Shown here: positions 41,038 through 50,442 of the stretch, in pieces | How the letters are laid out: each line of letters opens with the position of its first letter | Numbering within the stretch: the stretch's first letter is position 1 | Notes under the pieces: model-generated | Databases searched by the model: none | Told to the model about the DNA's origin: nothing | The model's input: the letters and a program-made list of their open reading frames with translations, nothing else | From: Haladaptatus sp. DJG-WS-42 | GTDB taxonomy: Archaea > Halobacteriota > Halobacteria > Halobacteriales > Halococcaceae | Direction of reading: 5' to 3' | NCBI RefSeq assembly: GCF_037198285.1 | Contig: NZ_CP147243.1 | Location: forward strand, 2,410,422-2,474,421 | Length of the DNA: 64,000 bases | Position numbers and translations under genes: made by a program

Positions 41038-43032
41038 CTACTCTGACTTGAGCTGGTCACGGATTTTCTCCGGGACCGAGGGGTCGCGGAGCGTCGTGGT
41101 GTTGCCGAGTTCTTCGTCGTTCGAGATGTTTTCGAGCAAGCGACGCATGATTTTCCCGGAGCGCGTTTTCGGCAGGTCGTCGACGAAGAGGACGTTTGCC
41201 GGTCGGGCGAACTTCCCAATCTCTTCTTCGACCGCGCCGACGATGCGTTGGCGCACGTCGTCGCCCGCTTCGATACCCTCTCTGAGGATGACGTACACGT
41301 CCGGCACTTCACCCTTTGCCTCGTCCTTGCGCGAAACAACAGCGGCTTCGGCCACGTCTTCGACTTCTGCGACGGCGCTTTCGAGTTCCATCGTCCCGAG
41401 GCGGTGGCCCGCGACGTTCATCACGTCGTCCAACCGCCCGAGGATGCGGAAGTAACCGTCGCGCTCGTGGACCGCACCGTCACCGGCTTTGTACATCCAG
41501 TCGCGCCAGTCGTCTGAATCGGTGTCAGAGAAGTCAGCCCAGTAGGTGCTGATGAAGCGTTCGTCGTCGCCGTACACCGTCTGGAGCATGCCGGGCCACG
41601 GCCGGGTGATGACGAGGTTTCCGGCCTGTCCCGTCGCCGGTTCGAGGAGGTCGCCACTGTCGTCTACGAGCGCGGGTGTGATGCCGGGACAGCCAACGCC
41701 CGCGCTGCCGGGTTTCATGTCCTTGAGCGCCGGGAGGTTCGTGATGAGGTGGCCGCCGGTCTCCGTTTGCCACCACGTGTCTACGATGACGGCCTCCTCG
41801 TTGCCGACGTACTTGTAATACCAGAGCCACGCTTCCGGCTGAATCGGCTCACCGACCGTCGTCATGTGCCGAAAGGAGAAGTCGTAGTCTTCGAGATACT
41901 GCTCGCCCCACTTCATGAACATCCGAACCGCGGTCGGCGAGGTGTGGAACACGTCCACGTCGTACTTCTCTGCAATCTCCCACGTGCGACTCTTGTGCGG
42001 GAAGTCGGGTGCGCCTTCGTACATCACCGAAGTCGTCCCGAGCGCAAGCGGGCCGTAGACGATGTACGTGTGACCGGTAATCCAGCCAATGTCTGCCATA
42101 CACCAGTAGGTGTCTTCGGGTTTGATGTCGAGGACGTACTTCGAGGTGCCCGCGGCGTAGGCGAGATAGCCGCCTGTCCGGTGTTGACAGCCCTTTGGCT
42201 GGCCTGTCGTCCCCGAGGTGTACATCAAGAACAGCGGGTCTTCTGCGTCGCGGGAAACAGGGGCGACGCGCGCTCCGCGGTGGTCTTCGAGGAGGTCTTC
42301 GACGTGGAGGTCGCGGCCGTCTTCGAGTTCCACGTCCGGGTGCAACTCGTCCTCGCGCGTCCAGACGAGGACGTTCTCGACGTCGTGGTCTGCGAGTTCC
42401 ATCGCCTCGTCTGCTTTCTGCTTGTGGTTGAGCAGCTCACCGCGGCGGTAGTAGCCGTCGATGGTGACGACGTAATCTGAGTTTGCGTCATCGACGCGGT
42501 CTGCGAGTGCTTGTGCCGAGAAGCCGCCGAACACCTCGCTGTGGGGTGCGCCAATCCGCGCGAGTGCGAGCATCGTGACTGGCAGGGCTGGAACCATCGG
42601 CATGTGGAGCGTGACGATGTCGCCCTCTTTGACGCCGACCTCGCGCAGCAGCGACGCAAACTCGTTTACCTCGCGGTAGAGGTCTTGATACGAGATGTTT
42701 CGCTGCTCGCCGTCTTCGCCCTCCCAGAGCAGTGCCGTCTGGTTCTTTCGCTCATCGAGGTGGCGGTCGATACAGTTGTACGAGGCGTTCAGTTTCCCAC
42801 CGGTGAACCATTTGAAAAACGGCGGGTTGCTCCCGTCGAACACCTCGTCCCACGGTTCGTCCCAGTCAAGGAGTTCTGCGTACTCGGCGAACGCGTCTGG
42901 ATACCCCTCGTCAAATCGGTCGTAAATCTCGGGGTCGGTCTGATTCGCCTGACCGACGAACTTCGGAGACGGTCTGAAATAGTCCTGTTCTCGGAGTCGT
43001 GCCTCAAGTGCCTGTGAAGAATCCTTCGTCAT
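41038..43032 (-). CDS. acs: Acetyl-CoA synthetase (AMP-forming)
   Basis: 664 residues from ATG 43032 (11 more if an upstream start is used). AMP-binding motif LFLMYTSGTTGQPKGCQH (about 267-284), TWWQTETGGHLITN (about 416-429), the hinge ILGRLDDVMNVAGHRLGTME (about 521-540) and the catalytic-lysine region KTRSGKIMRRLL near the end, which in bacteria is acetylated to switch the enzyme off. It activates acetate, possibly propionate too given its neighbour mutA. Most likely transcribed from the AT-rich gap at 43033-43258. Confidence 0.92.
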   Translation of the reverse strand: MTKDSSQALEARLREQDYFRPSPKFVGQANQTDPEIYDRFDEGYPDAFAEYAELLDWDEPWDEVFDGSNPPFFKWFTGGKLNASYNCIDRHLDERKNQTALLWEGEDGEQRNISYQDLYREVNEFASLLREVGVKEGDIVTLHMPMVPALPVTMLALARIGAPHSEVFGGFSAQALADRVDDANSDYVVTIDGYYRRGELLNHKQKADEAMELADHDVENVLVWTREDELHPDVELEDGRDLHVEDLLEDHRGARVAPVSRDAEDPLFLMYTSGTTGQPKGCQHRTGGYLAYAAGTSKYVLDIKPEDTYWCMADIGWITGHTYIVYGPLALGTTSVMYEGAPDFPHKSRTWEIAEKYDVDVFHTSPTAVRMFMKWGEQYLEDYDFSFRHMTTVGEPIQPEAWLWYYKYVGNEEAVIVDTWWQTETGGHLITNLPALKDMKPGSAGVGCPGITPALVDDSGDLLEPATGQAGNLVITRPWPGMLQTVYGDDERFISTYWADFSDTDSDDWRDWMYKAGDGAVHERDGYFRILGRLDDVMNVAGHRLGTMELESAVAEVEDVAEAAVVSRKDEAKGEVPDVYVILREGIEAGDDVRQRIVGAVEEEIGKFARPANVLFVDDLPKTRSGKIMRRLLENISNDEELGNTTTLRDPSVPEKIRDQLKSE

Positions 43033-43258
43033 ATGGTGCCACCGTTCACCCGAAATTGGGGACACGGTGTCATAGTTCTACCGTCCGAGTAACATATGAA
43101 CGGAAACTGGGATGAAAATTTCGAGAGGCCGGTGAATATCCGCGTGCGGCGTTCGAATTACGATTCACACACCGCGCCCGATAAATATGTTTACTATTGG
43201 ATAGTTGAGCGAAAAGAAGCGCCACAATATCGCCCACACGTGGGTGAGCGGTCCCAAC

Positions 43259-44959
43259 TTATGCGAGACCGATTTTCTCCGAGTATGCGCCGTAGTGCTG
43301 TTTGAACACGTCCATAATCTCGCCCATTGTGACGTAGGCTTTCACCGCGTCGATGATGGCTGGCATCACGTTCTCGCCGTTTTCGATCGCCTCGTCGAGC
43401 GCGGAGAGCGTGGCTTCGACTTCTTCGTCGTCGCGTTCGTCTTTGACCGCTGCAAGTCGGGCAAGCTGTTTTTCTTGGACCTCGTCGGAGACGTGGAGCA
43501 GTTCCGGTTCGACTTCCTCGTCGAGTTTGTACTTGTTCACGCCGACGACGATTTCCTCGCCCTTGTCCACGCGCTTTTGGTACTCGTAGGACGATTCTTG
43601 AATCTCGCGCTGGAAGTAGCCTTGGTCGATGCCTTCGAGGACGCCGTCGCGCACCGAGCCATCGCCCATCTCTTTGATGTGCGTAATGTACTCCATCGTC
43701 TTTGCTTCCATCTCGTCGGTGAGCGATTCGACCGCAAAACTGCCACCGAGCGGGTCGATAATGTCTGCTGCACCCGACTCATCTGCGATGATTTGCTGGG
43801 TACGAAGTGCGACGCGGACGGCTTCTTCAGAGGGCAGCGCAAGCGCCTCGTCGTAGCTGTTGGTATGCAGGCTCTGGGTGCCACCGAGCACGCCAGCGAG
43901 CGCCTGAATCGTCGTCCGGATGATGTTGTTGAGTGGCTGTTGGGCCGTGAGGCTCTGGCCTGCGGTCTGGGTGTGGAACTTGAGTTGCTTGCTCGCGTCG
44001 AGTTCTGCGCCGTACCACTCACTCATGACGTGGGCGTAGATGCGGCGGGCGGCGCGATACTTCGCAATCTCCTCGAAAAACGAGTTGTGCGAGTTGAAGA
44101 AAAAGGAGAGTTGTGGCGCGAAGTCGTCCACGTCGAGACCGCGGTCCATCGCGTCTTCGACGTAGGCGAAGCCGTCTGCGAGCGTGAAGGCGAGTTCTTG
44201 GACGGCGGTCGAACCGGCCTCACGGATGTGGTAGCCCGAGATGGAGACAGGCTTCCACTTTGGCGTCTCTTCTGCCGCGAACTCGATGGTGTCGGTCACG
44301 ACATCAAGCGACGGCGCGGGTGGGATGACCCACTCTTTTTGCGCGATGAACTCTTTGAGCATGTCGTTTTGCAAGGTGCCCCGAACCTGGTCGCGTGGGA
44401 CGCCCTGTTTGTCTGCAAGCGCAATGTACATCGCGTAGATGACGGCGGCGCTTGGGTTGATGGTGAAACTCGTAGACACCTCATCGACGCGAATACCGTC
44501 GAATAGAATCTCCATATCCCGAAGTGTGTCCACGGCCACGCCCTCTTTGCCAACCTCGCCGTCACTCATCGGGTGGTCTGAGTCGAGCCCCATGAGCGAC
44601 GGCATGTCAAACGCCGTCGAGAGCCCAGTTTGCCCCTCTTTGATGAGGTAGTGGAAGCGTTCGTTCGTCTCTTCTGCAGTGCCGAACCCGGCGAACTGGC
44701 GCATCGTCCACGTCCGGCCGCGGTACATCGTCGGGTAGACGCCACGGGTAAACGGTGCTTCGCCCGGCATGCCGAGGTCGTCTGCGAAGTCGATGTCTGC
44801 AACGTCGTCGGGCGTGTAGAGGTTGTCCACCTCGAGGTTCGAGACCGTCGCAAACCGGTCTTTGCGCTCGCCGTAGGCGGAGAGGACGGGTTCTAAGGTG
44901 TCGTCCTCCCAGCGGTCGCGCGACTCACGAATTTTTTCGAGGTCGGCATCGTCGTACAT
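43259..44959 (-). CDS. Methylmalonyl-CoA mutase large subunit (catalytic)
   Basis: 566-residue TIM-barrel subunit of the mutase. N-terminal helical lid (about 1-40), then TRGVYPTMYRGRTWTMRQFAG (substrate binding), FDMPSLMGLDSDHPMSDGEVG and KLQFHTQTAG-like segments of the barrel (the sequence here reads LKFHTQTAGQSLTAQQP). No B12 domain is attached; the B12-binding subunit is 17 kb away with meaB. It interconverts methylmalonyl-CoA and succinyl-CoA. It lies next to acs, supporting propionate use. Confidence 0.93.
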   Translation of the reverse strand: MYDDADLEKIRESRDRWEDDTLEPVLSAYGERKDRFATVSNLEVDNLYTPDDVADIDFADDLGMPGEAPFTRGVYPTMYRGRTWTMRQFAGFGTAEETNERFHYLIKEGQTGLSTAFDMPSLMGLDSDHPMSDGEVGKEGVAVDTLRDMEILFDGIRVDEVSTSFTINPSAAVIYAMYIALADKQGVPRDQVRGTLQNDMLKEFIAQKEWVIPPAPSLDVVTDTIEFAAEETPKWKPVSISGYHIREAGSTAVQELAFTLADGFAYVEDAMDRGLDVDDFAPQLSFFFNSHNSFFEEIAKYRAARRIYAHVMSEWYGAELDASKQLKFHTQTAGQSLTAQQPLNNIIRTTIQALAGVLGGTQSLHTNSYDEALALPSEEAVRVALRTQQIIADESGAADIIDPLGGSFAVESLTDEMEAKTMEYITHIKEMGDGSVRDGVLEGIDQGYFQREIQESSYEYQKRVDKGEEIVVGVNKYKLDEEVEPELLHVSDEVQEKQLARLAAVKDERDDEEVEATLSALDEAIENGENVMPAIIDAVKAYVTMGEIMDVFKQHYGAYSEKIGLA

Positions 44960-45019
44960 ACTCGTAGGTCTGTCCGGAAATTCATTAAGATTCCGGGGTC
45001 AGACGGCGGATTATGAAAA

Positions 45020-45820
45020 CTATTGGAATCGTTTGGTCGATTCGATGAGCGGATGGCGAGCGTAATCGACCACGTCGATGTCGTCGATGGTGTTGAGTCC
45101 CTCTTTCTCTGCGGTTTTCGCCATCCCAAGGTCAACCGGCGTGTCGAGGACGATGACATACGCGTCCATTTCCGGGATGCCAAGACGGTCTGCGGCTTTC
45201 GAGCGGTGGTGGCCGTCTGCGAGCAGTAAACCACCGTCGTTGTCGATGACGACCAGCGGTTCTGCAAGCCCGCGTTCGAGTTCGTAGCTCCGGCCCTCGA
45301 GTTCGTCCGCATACACGCGCCCTTGGGTTGGCCGGAGTTCTGCGAGTTTCACCTTCCGGCGTTCCTCGCTCACCGTGACGCCGTGGATGTTTTCGAGGGT
45401 GCGCATCAGTTTCCCCACCTTCTCTGGGGTGGCGCGTTCGATTTGACTGCGGATCACGTCCGCGTTCGAGATGATGCCCACGAGGTTCCCGGCGTCGTCT
45501 ACGACAGGGAGCTTTTGAATCCCCGACCGGAGGATGACGCGCGCGGCGTCGGTGAGGTCCATCTCCGGATGAGCGACGATGAGATCTTGGCTCATCACCT
45601 TGAAGATGAGTTCGCCATCGTCTGCGAGCAACAGGTCGCGTGCGCTCACGAACCCTTCGACGCGACGGCCGCTACACACCGGAAAGCCGCTGTGCTCGTC
45701 GCTCTCTGCAATTCGCACTGCGACCGCTTCGACCGTATCATCGGGCGAAACGGTAGCCACGTCACGAGTCATGTAGTCTTTGACGCGGGGTTTCGTTCCA
45801 GCCGATTCAGGGTCTTCCAT
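45020..45820 (-). CDS. CBS-pair protein with a ParB/SerK-like C-terminal domain
   Basis: 266 residues. Residues about 15-140 are two CBS motifs (VKDYMTRDVATVSPDDTVEA; then DLTDAARVILRSGIQKLPVVDDAGNLVG), which usually bind adenine nucleotides. Residues about 160-266 match the ParB-fold domain with the signature LLLADGHHRSKAADRLG (about 198-215) and a C-terminal IDDIDVVDYARHPLIES. That GHHR motif is shared with the archaeal ADP-dependent serine kinase SerK and other ParB-type ATP/CTP-using proteins. So it could be a nucleotide-regulated small-molecule kinase or phosphohydrolase. It follows the DHH gene by 39 bases and may share its transcript. Confidence 0.8.
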   Translation of the reverse strand: MEDPESAGTKPRVKDYMTRDVATVSPDDTVEAVAVRIAESDEHSGFPVCSGRRVEGFVSARDLLLADDGELIFKVMSQDLIVAHPEMDLTDAARVILRSGIQKLPVVDDAGNLVGIISNADVIRSQIERATPEKVGKLMRTLENIHGVTVSEERRKVKLAELRPTQGRVYADELEGRSYELERGLAEPLVVIDNDGGLLLADGHHRSKAADRLGIPEMDAYVIVLDTPVDLGMAKTAEKEGLNTIDDIDVVDYARHPLIESTKRFQ

Positions 45821-45859
45821 TACCCCGACTGACGGCCGCCCGCCGCAAAAGTGTCTCGC

Positions 45860-47338
45860 TCACTCCTCGCCATCGAAAAACTGCTTGCCGAACTCGGGAA
45901 TCGAGTACACTGATTCCACCGGTTGGCCGGGTCGCGAGGTGAGCGTATCGAAAAAGCGGTCGGTGATGACGTCGGTGAGAATCTGGCGCAACGAGTCTGC
46001 AGAGCCTTCCTCTACGTCGCCGAGCAAGCCGAGTGAAATCTGCGCCCCGGCCATGTCTGCGTGGCCGCCCGCAGAGCCAATCTGTCCGAACGCATCGCGG
46101 AGCGTCTCCCCGAGGTCGAGGTCGGTCCCGCGAGCGCGCGCCGAGACGTAGACGGTGCCCTCTTTGAAGCCATACACGAGCGTCGTCGTGATGCCCTCCA
46201 TGTTGAGTAAATGGTCTGCGGCCTGCGCAAGCGCATCACGGTCTGAGATGGGTCCAACGCCGCTCAACAGCACGTCACCTCGCATCTCGCGTTCACGGAT
46301 GGCGCGTCCGATAATCGACAACGTTTCTGCGCTCATGCTCGGCGTTTCGAACTGGGCGAGCAGGCTGCTGTCTGCCCGGGGAACAAGGAACTCAGCGGCC
46401 TCGAAATCTGCGGGGGAAATGTCGCGCGAGAAGTCCTTCGTATCGACGCGAATCCCGTAGAGAAGCCCGGTTGCAACGGCTGTGTCCAGTTTGTAGCCGA
46501 GTTGCATCAGATAGTCCGTAAGCAGCGTACTTGTCGCCCCGACGTCGCTTCGAACGTCCACAAAGCGAGCGTCAATCGGCGCACGCGGTGGGTGGTGGTC
46601 GATGACCACGTCAACGTTCGTGTCCGCTGGCAACTGGTCGTTGACGCCGGGCCGCGAGTGGTCGACGAGCGCGAACCCCGCAAACTCAGCGAGGTCGTCG
46701 CCGCGCTGTAGATTCCGTAAATCGAGGTCGAGCAGGTTCACGAACGCGCGATTCTCTTGATGGGTGATATTACCGAAGTAGACGACCTCCGCGTCACAGC
46801 CAACGGCCTGTGCAATCTTCTGGAGCGCCACAGCACTCGCAAGCGCGTCCGGGTCAGGATTGTCGTGGGTGACCACGGCGAGTTTGCCAGAGAGCGCCCG
46901 AAGCATCCGAACCAGCCGCCGGAGGCGCAGTCCCTTGTCGCCGACGCGCTCGATGATGTAGTCGGTCACTGCCACACTCGGGTCGATGAGCGTGTCTGCG
47001 ACCGTCGAAAGCGCGTCTGTTGTCTCTGGTCGTGGTTCTTCGCCCGTAAATGCGGTCAGCTGTGCCCCGGGGAACGCTCGCCGGGCGGCTTTCGCGCTTG
47101 CGAGATTCTGTCGGGGGTCGTCGCTCGCAACCACGATAACATCCACCTCGTCTGCAGCTTCGGCTATCGCCGTCGCGTTCGTGGGGTCAACCAACTGTGC
47201 GTTAATCGAATCGCCACGGAGCGTTTCGACGCGCCGCTCTTCGCTCGTGAGCACAAGCAGGCGACCCGGGTCGTGGCGGATGGTCTCGACTAACGAATGG
47301 CCGAACGAGCCACAGCCGAGCACCAACCGGAAAACCAT
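45860..47338 (-). CDS. TrkA-N / DHH phosphoesterase fusion protein
   Basis: 492 residues in two parts. The N-terminal part (about 1-135) is a TrkA-N/RCK domain with a glycine-rich start (LVLGCGSFGHSL) and alternating beta-alpha pattern. The C-terminal part is a DHH phosphodiesterase: first motif VVTHDNPDPDALASAV (about 155-170), DHSRPG, the DHH motif VDVVIDHHPP (about 243-252) and a DHHA1-like end (GQIGSAGGHADMAGAQI). Related proteins degrade nano-RNA, pAp or cyclic di-AMP. In haloarchaea such fusions are candidate c-di-AMP or nucleotide turnover enzymes tied to ion sensing. Substrate is inferred, not shown. Confidence 0.82.
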   Translation of the reverse strand: MVFRLVLGCGSFGHSLVETIRHDPGRLLVLTSEERRVETLRGDSINAQLVDPTNATAIAEAADEVDVIVVASDDPRQNLASAKAARRAFPGAQLTAFTGEEPRPETTDALSTVADTLIDPSVAVTDYIIERVGDKGLRLRRLVRMLRALSGKLAVVTHDNPDPDALASAVALQKIAQAVGCDAEVVYFGNITHQENRAFVNLLDLDLRNLQRGDDLAEFAGFALVDHSRPGVNDQLPADTNVDVVIDHHPPRAPIDARFVDVRSDVGATSTLLTDYLMQLGYKLDTAVATGLLYGIRVDTKDFSRDISPADFEAAEFLVPRADSSLLAQFETPSMSAETLSIIGRAIREREMRGDVLLSGVGPISDRDALAQAADHLLNMEGITTTLVYGFKEGTVYVSARARGTDLDLGETLRDAFGQIGSAGGHADMAGAQISLGLLGDVEEGSADSLRQILTDVITDRFFDTLTSRPGQPVESVYSIPEFGKQFFDGEE

Positions 47339-47415
47339 GTGCCACCGTACCCCTTCATTGGTCTAAAACCCTCCGCCTGAACAACGACGTGTCGCTGACG
47401 CTATTGCTCACCGAC

Positions 47416-47432
47416 AGAAAAACGAAAGAAAG
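47416..47432 (-). terminator. T-rich terminator of the nuo operon
   Basis: On the minus strand, the stretch just after the nuoN stop reads as two T-rich runs (TTTCTTTCGTTTTTC), typical of archaeal termination. Confidence 0.45.
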
Positions 47433-47442
47433 TGAAGGCGAT

Positions 47443-48918
47443 TCAGCCAAAGAGGACGCTCGCGGCGTCCACGGCCGTGCTTGCGACCGGGTTGAACGCC
47501 GGGAGCAAGACGATGGTGATGATTGCGGCACCGACGATGGCGGCGTAGAGGCCGGTCGGGTAGCCGCTCAGTTCACGCTCTTCTGTCGATTCTTCTATCC
47601 ACATCGCCTTGACGACGCGCGAATAGTAGTAGAGCGACAGCGCGCTGTTGACCGCACCGAACGCGGCGAGCCACCAGAAGCCCGCGCCGACGGCGGCGGC
47701 GAACAGCACGTATTTAGACAGGAAGCCCGCGCCGATTGGGAGTCCCGCGAGGCTGAACAGGAACACGGTCATCGCGGCGCAGGCAAGCGGTGCCTGCTTG
47801 CCGAGGCCGTTGAAGTCCTCGAATTTGCGACCAATGCCCCAGTGCTCGGTCATGGCGATGAACAGGAACGCACCCGTGTTCATGAAGCCGTAGACGAGCA
47901 GGTGCATCATCGACGCCCCGAGGACGAGGTCGTTTTGCCCGCCGCTCGTAAGCGCGGCGAGGCCGATGAGCACGTAGCCAGCGTGGCCAATCGAAGAGTA
48001 CGCGAGCATGCGCTTTACGTTCTCTTGGACCGCGGCGGCGAAGTTCCCGAGCGTCATCGTGACGATGGCGAGAATCTGGAACGCGAGCACCCAATCGACG
48101 GGCACCGTTTCCACCGGGAAGGCTTCGACGAACACGCGGAAGGCGACCACGAACCCGGCCGCCTTTGAGGCCGACGAGAGGAAGCCCGAGATAGGCGCAG
48201 GTGCGCCCTCGTAGGCCTCCGGTGCCCAGAAGTGGAACGGAACGCTCGCGGTCTTGAACGCAAAGCCGCCGAGCACCATCAGCACGCCGAGGCCGAGGAT
48301 GCCAACGAACTCCGTGTTCGCGGCGGCCTCAGCGATTGCGCCGAACTGCAGTGCGCCGGTCGCAGCGTAGACGAGGCTGATACCGTAGGCGAACACCGCA
48401 GACGACAGCGCGCCGATGAGGAAGTACTTGAGGCCTGCTTCGACGCTGCCACGGTTCTTTTTCAAGAACGAGACGAGCGCGTAGGACGGCAGGCTGGCGA
48501 GTTCAAGTGCGACGAACGCCGTCGCAAGGCTGTTCGCAGACGCCATGAGCGACATGCCCATCGCGGCCAGCAGGACGAGGATGTAGTACTCGGCCTGGTT
48601 GCGGTGGCCACGGAGGTAGTCGTAGCTTGCGAGCGAGACCATCGCGGCGACGCTCGTGAAGATGAACCCGAAGAACAGGCTCATGCCGTCGATAACGAGC
48701 TGGTCGCCGTAGAGCGACAGCGGCTGGGTTACGATGTCAGTCGCCGTGAACAGGTAGCCCGTTCCGGCGAGCGACAGCAACGCACCGGCCGTCGCAATGC
48801 CTGCGAGGCGACCGTCGTCGGCCTTATCCGGCGTCAGGCTGTCGAACAGGAACAACAGCGTCGCGGCGACGCCGAGGATGAGGACTGGCGAGAGTGCCAG
48901 TGCGGTAGAGACCGCCAT
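47443..48918 (-). CDS. nuoN: NADH-quinone oxidoreductase-like subunit N
   Basis: 491-residue proton-pumping membrane subunit with about 14 helices. Characteristic blocks: ALELASLPSYALVSFLKKNRGS (with the conserved Glu, about 137), FKTASVPFHFWAPEAYEGAPAPISGFLSSASKAAGF (about 228-263 in segments) and YSSIGHAGYVLIGLAAL (about 311-327). It is the last gene of the nuo operon and directly follows nuoM with no gap. Role: proton translocation in complex I. Confidence 0.94.
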   Translation of the reverse strand: MAVSTALALSPVLILGVAATLLFLFDSLTPDKADDGRLAGIATAGALLSLAGTGYLFTATDIVTQPLSLYGDQLVIDGMSLFFGFIFTSVAAMVSLASYDYLRGHRNQAEYYILVLLAAMGMSLMASANSLATAFVALELASLPSYALVSFLKKNRGSVEAGLKYFLIGALSSAVFAYGISLVYAATGALQFGAIAEAAANTEFVGILGLGVLMVLGGFAFKTASVPFHFWAPEAYEGAPAPISGFLSSASKAAGFVVAFRVFVEAFPVETVPVDWVLAFQILAIVTMTLGNFAAAVQENVKRMLAYSSIGHAGYVLIGLAALTSGGQNDLVLGASMMHLLVYGFMNTGAFLFIAMTEHWGIGRKFEDFNGLGKQAPLACAAMTVFLFSLAGLPIGAGFLSKYVLFAAAVGAGFWWLAAFGAVNSALSLYYYSRVVKAMWIEESTEERELSGYPTGLYAAIVGAAIITIVLLPAFNPVASTAVDAASVLFG

Positions 48919-50442
48919 TTAGGCACCCCCTCCGACGACGAGAATCGGACGAATTGCGTCTTGAATCATCTGCATGAAGATGTCTGGTGCGACTCCGAGT
49001 GCGATGATGAGGATGAGGAGCACGGCGAGCGGCGCAACGTCGTGGAACGGCGCTGGCGTGACCTCATAGTCTGTTTCGAGCCGGAACTGGCCGAACAGGG
49101 TACGTTGCATCGCGAACAGCAGGTAGCCTGCGACGATGACGATACCGAACATCGCAAGCGACGTGAAGAGTGGCGACCCCGGGAACGCGTTGAACGCGCC
49201 GATGAAGATGAACAGTTCGCCCGCGAAGCCAGCCATCAGCGGCAGGCCCATGTAGGCGAACGCGGCGGCGACGAGGATGCCAACCGTCCACGGCATCCGG
49301 TCTGCGAGCCCGGACATGTCTGCGACCATCCGGGTGTGCGTGGTGTTGTAGATGACACCGACCGCCATGAACATCAGCCCCGAGATGAGGCCGTGTGCAA
49401 TCATCTGGAACGTCGCGCCACCGACACCGTAGACGGTGTAGGCAACGAGTCCGAGGATGACGTAGCCCATCGAAGACACAGAGGAGTACGCGACGATGCG
49501 TTTCAGGTCTTGTTGGGCAAGCGCGAGCATCGCGCCGTAGATGACGCTGACGACCGCGAACACGGCGATAATCGACGCCGCGCCGCGAGCCACGTCAGCG
49601 AGCATGGTGAAGTTGAATCGGAGCAGGGCGTACGTCCCCATCTTCAGGAGGACGCCAGCCAGCATGACCGATACAGGGGTGGGGGCCTCGACGTGAGCGT
49701 CGGGCAGCCACGTGTGGACCGGAACGACCGGAACCTTCACCGCGAAGCCAGCGAACATGGCGAAGAAGGCGAGCGCCTTCAGCGTGCCCGGTTGGATGCC
49801 TCCAACCGAGCCGAGTTCACCGGCGCGAAGCGCTTGGGCGACTTCCGGCAGGCCGAGGGTGGTGACGGAATCACCGAGACCGAACACCAGCGCCATGAAG
49901 CCGATGAACATCACCAGCGAGGCGACGTTGGTGTAGACGAAGAACTTGATTGCGGCGTACTTCCGGCGTGGGCCGCCCCAGACGCCGATGAGGAAGTACA
50001 TCGGGATGAGAACGGCCTCCCAGAAGATGAACCAGACGAAGAAGTCCAGTGCCGCGAATACGCCGATGAGGCTCGCTTCCATGAGCAACATCAGGCCGTA
50101 GAACTGCGACTGGCGCTCGTCGATTGGCGTCCACGCGCTCACGATTGCGAGCGTCGTGAGCACCGTCGTGAGCACGAACAGCGGCATGCTGATGCCGTCT
50201 AAGCCGACGTGCCATGTCAGGTCCCACGGACCGAGCGATACCCACTGGGCGTTCGTCTCGTAGGCGAGCGTCCCGCCGAGCAGTGCGTTGCCCGAGCCGT
50301 CGAAGTTCAGGTACATCCAGAGACTGCCGACCACAGGGAGCAGACTGACGGCGAACGCCAGTTTCCCTGCGACCTTATTCGGCGCGAGGAACGTCAAGAG
50401 CGCGCCGACGAGCGTTACGCCGAGTAGCAATTCAATCATCAT
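48919..50442 (-). CDS. nuoM: NADH-quinone oxidoreductase-like subunit M
   Basis: 507-residue antiporter-like subunit with 14 helices. WFIFWEAVLIPMYFLIGVWG (conserved Glu, about 140) and VPVVPVHTWLPDAHVEAPTP (about 226-245) are the hallmarks, and RIVAYSSVSSMGYVILGL follows. It abuts nuoL on one side (stop/start adjacent) and nuoN on the other. Proton-pumping subunit of the complex. Nothing unusual. Confidence 0.94.
   Translation of the reverse strand: MMIELLLGVTLVGALLTFLAPNKVAGKLAFAVSLLPVVGSLWMYLNFDGSGNALLGGTLAYETNAQWVSLGPWDLTWHVGLDGISMPLFVLTTVLTTLAIVSAWTPIDERQSQFYGLMLLMEASLIGVFAALDFFVWFIFWEAVLIPMYFLIGVWGGPRRKYAAIKFFVYTNVASLVMFIGFMALVFGLGDSVTTLGLPEVAQALRAGELGSVGGIQPGTLKALAFFAMFAGFAVKVPVVPVHTWLPDAHVEAPTPVSVMLAGVLLKMGTYALLRFNFTMLADVARGAASIIAVFAVVSVIYGAMLALAQQDLKRIVAYSSVSSMGYVILGLVAYTVYGVGGATFQMIAHGLISGLMFMAVGVIYNTTHTRMVADMSGLADRMPWTVGILVAAAFAYMGLPLMAGFAGELFIFIGAFNAFPGSPLFTSLAMFGIVIVAGYLLFAMQRTLFGQFRLETDYEVTPAPFHDVAPLAVLLILIIALGVAPDIFMQMIQDAIRPILVVGGGA

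Noticed and set aside
43096-43305. 69-codon plus-strand frame between acs and the mutase
   Set aside because: It lies in an AT-rich promoter gap and overlaps the mutase end, with no known motif; probably chance.
43205-44506. 433-codon plus-strand frame over the methylmalonyl-CoA mutase gene
   Set aside because: Antisense shadow of the mutase; no homology pattern and low hydropathy order.
48232-50202. Long plus-strand frame of 656 codons antisense to nuoM and nuoN
   Set aside because: It is a shadow of GC-rich codon use in the real genes on the minus strand; its composition (many Arg, Glu, Asp, Gly repeats) is not that of a protein, and the nuo genes are certain.
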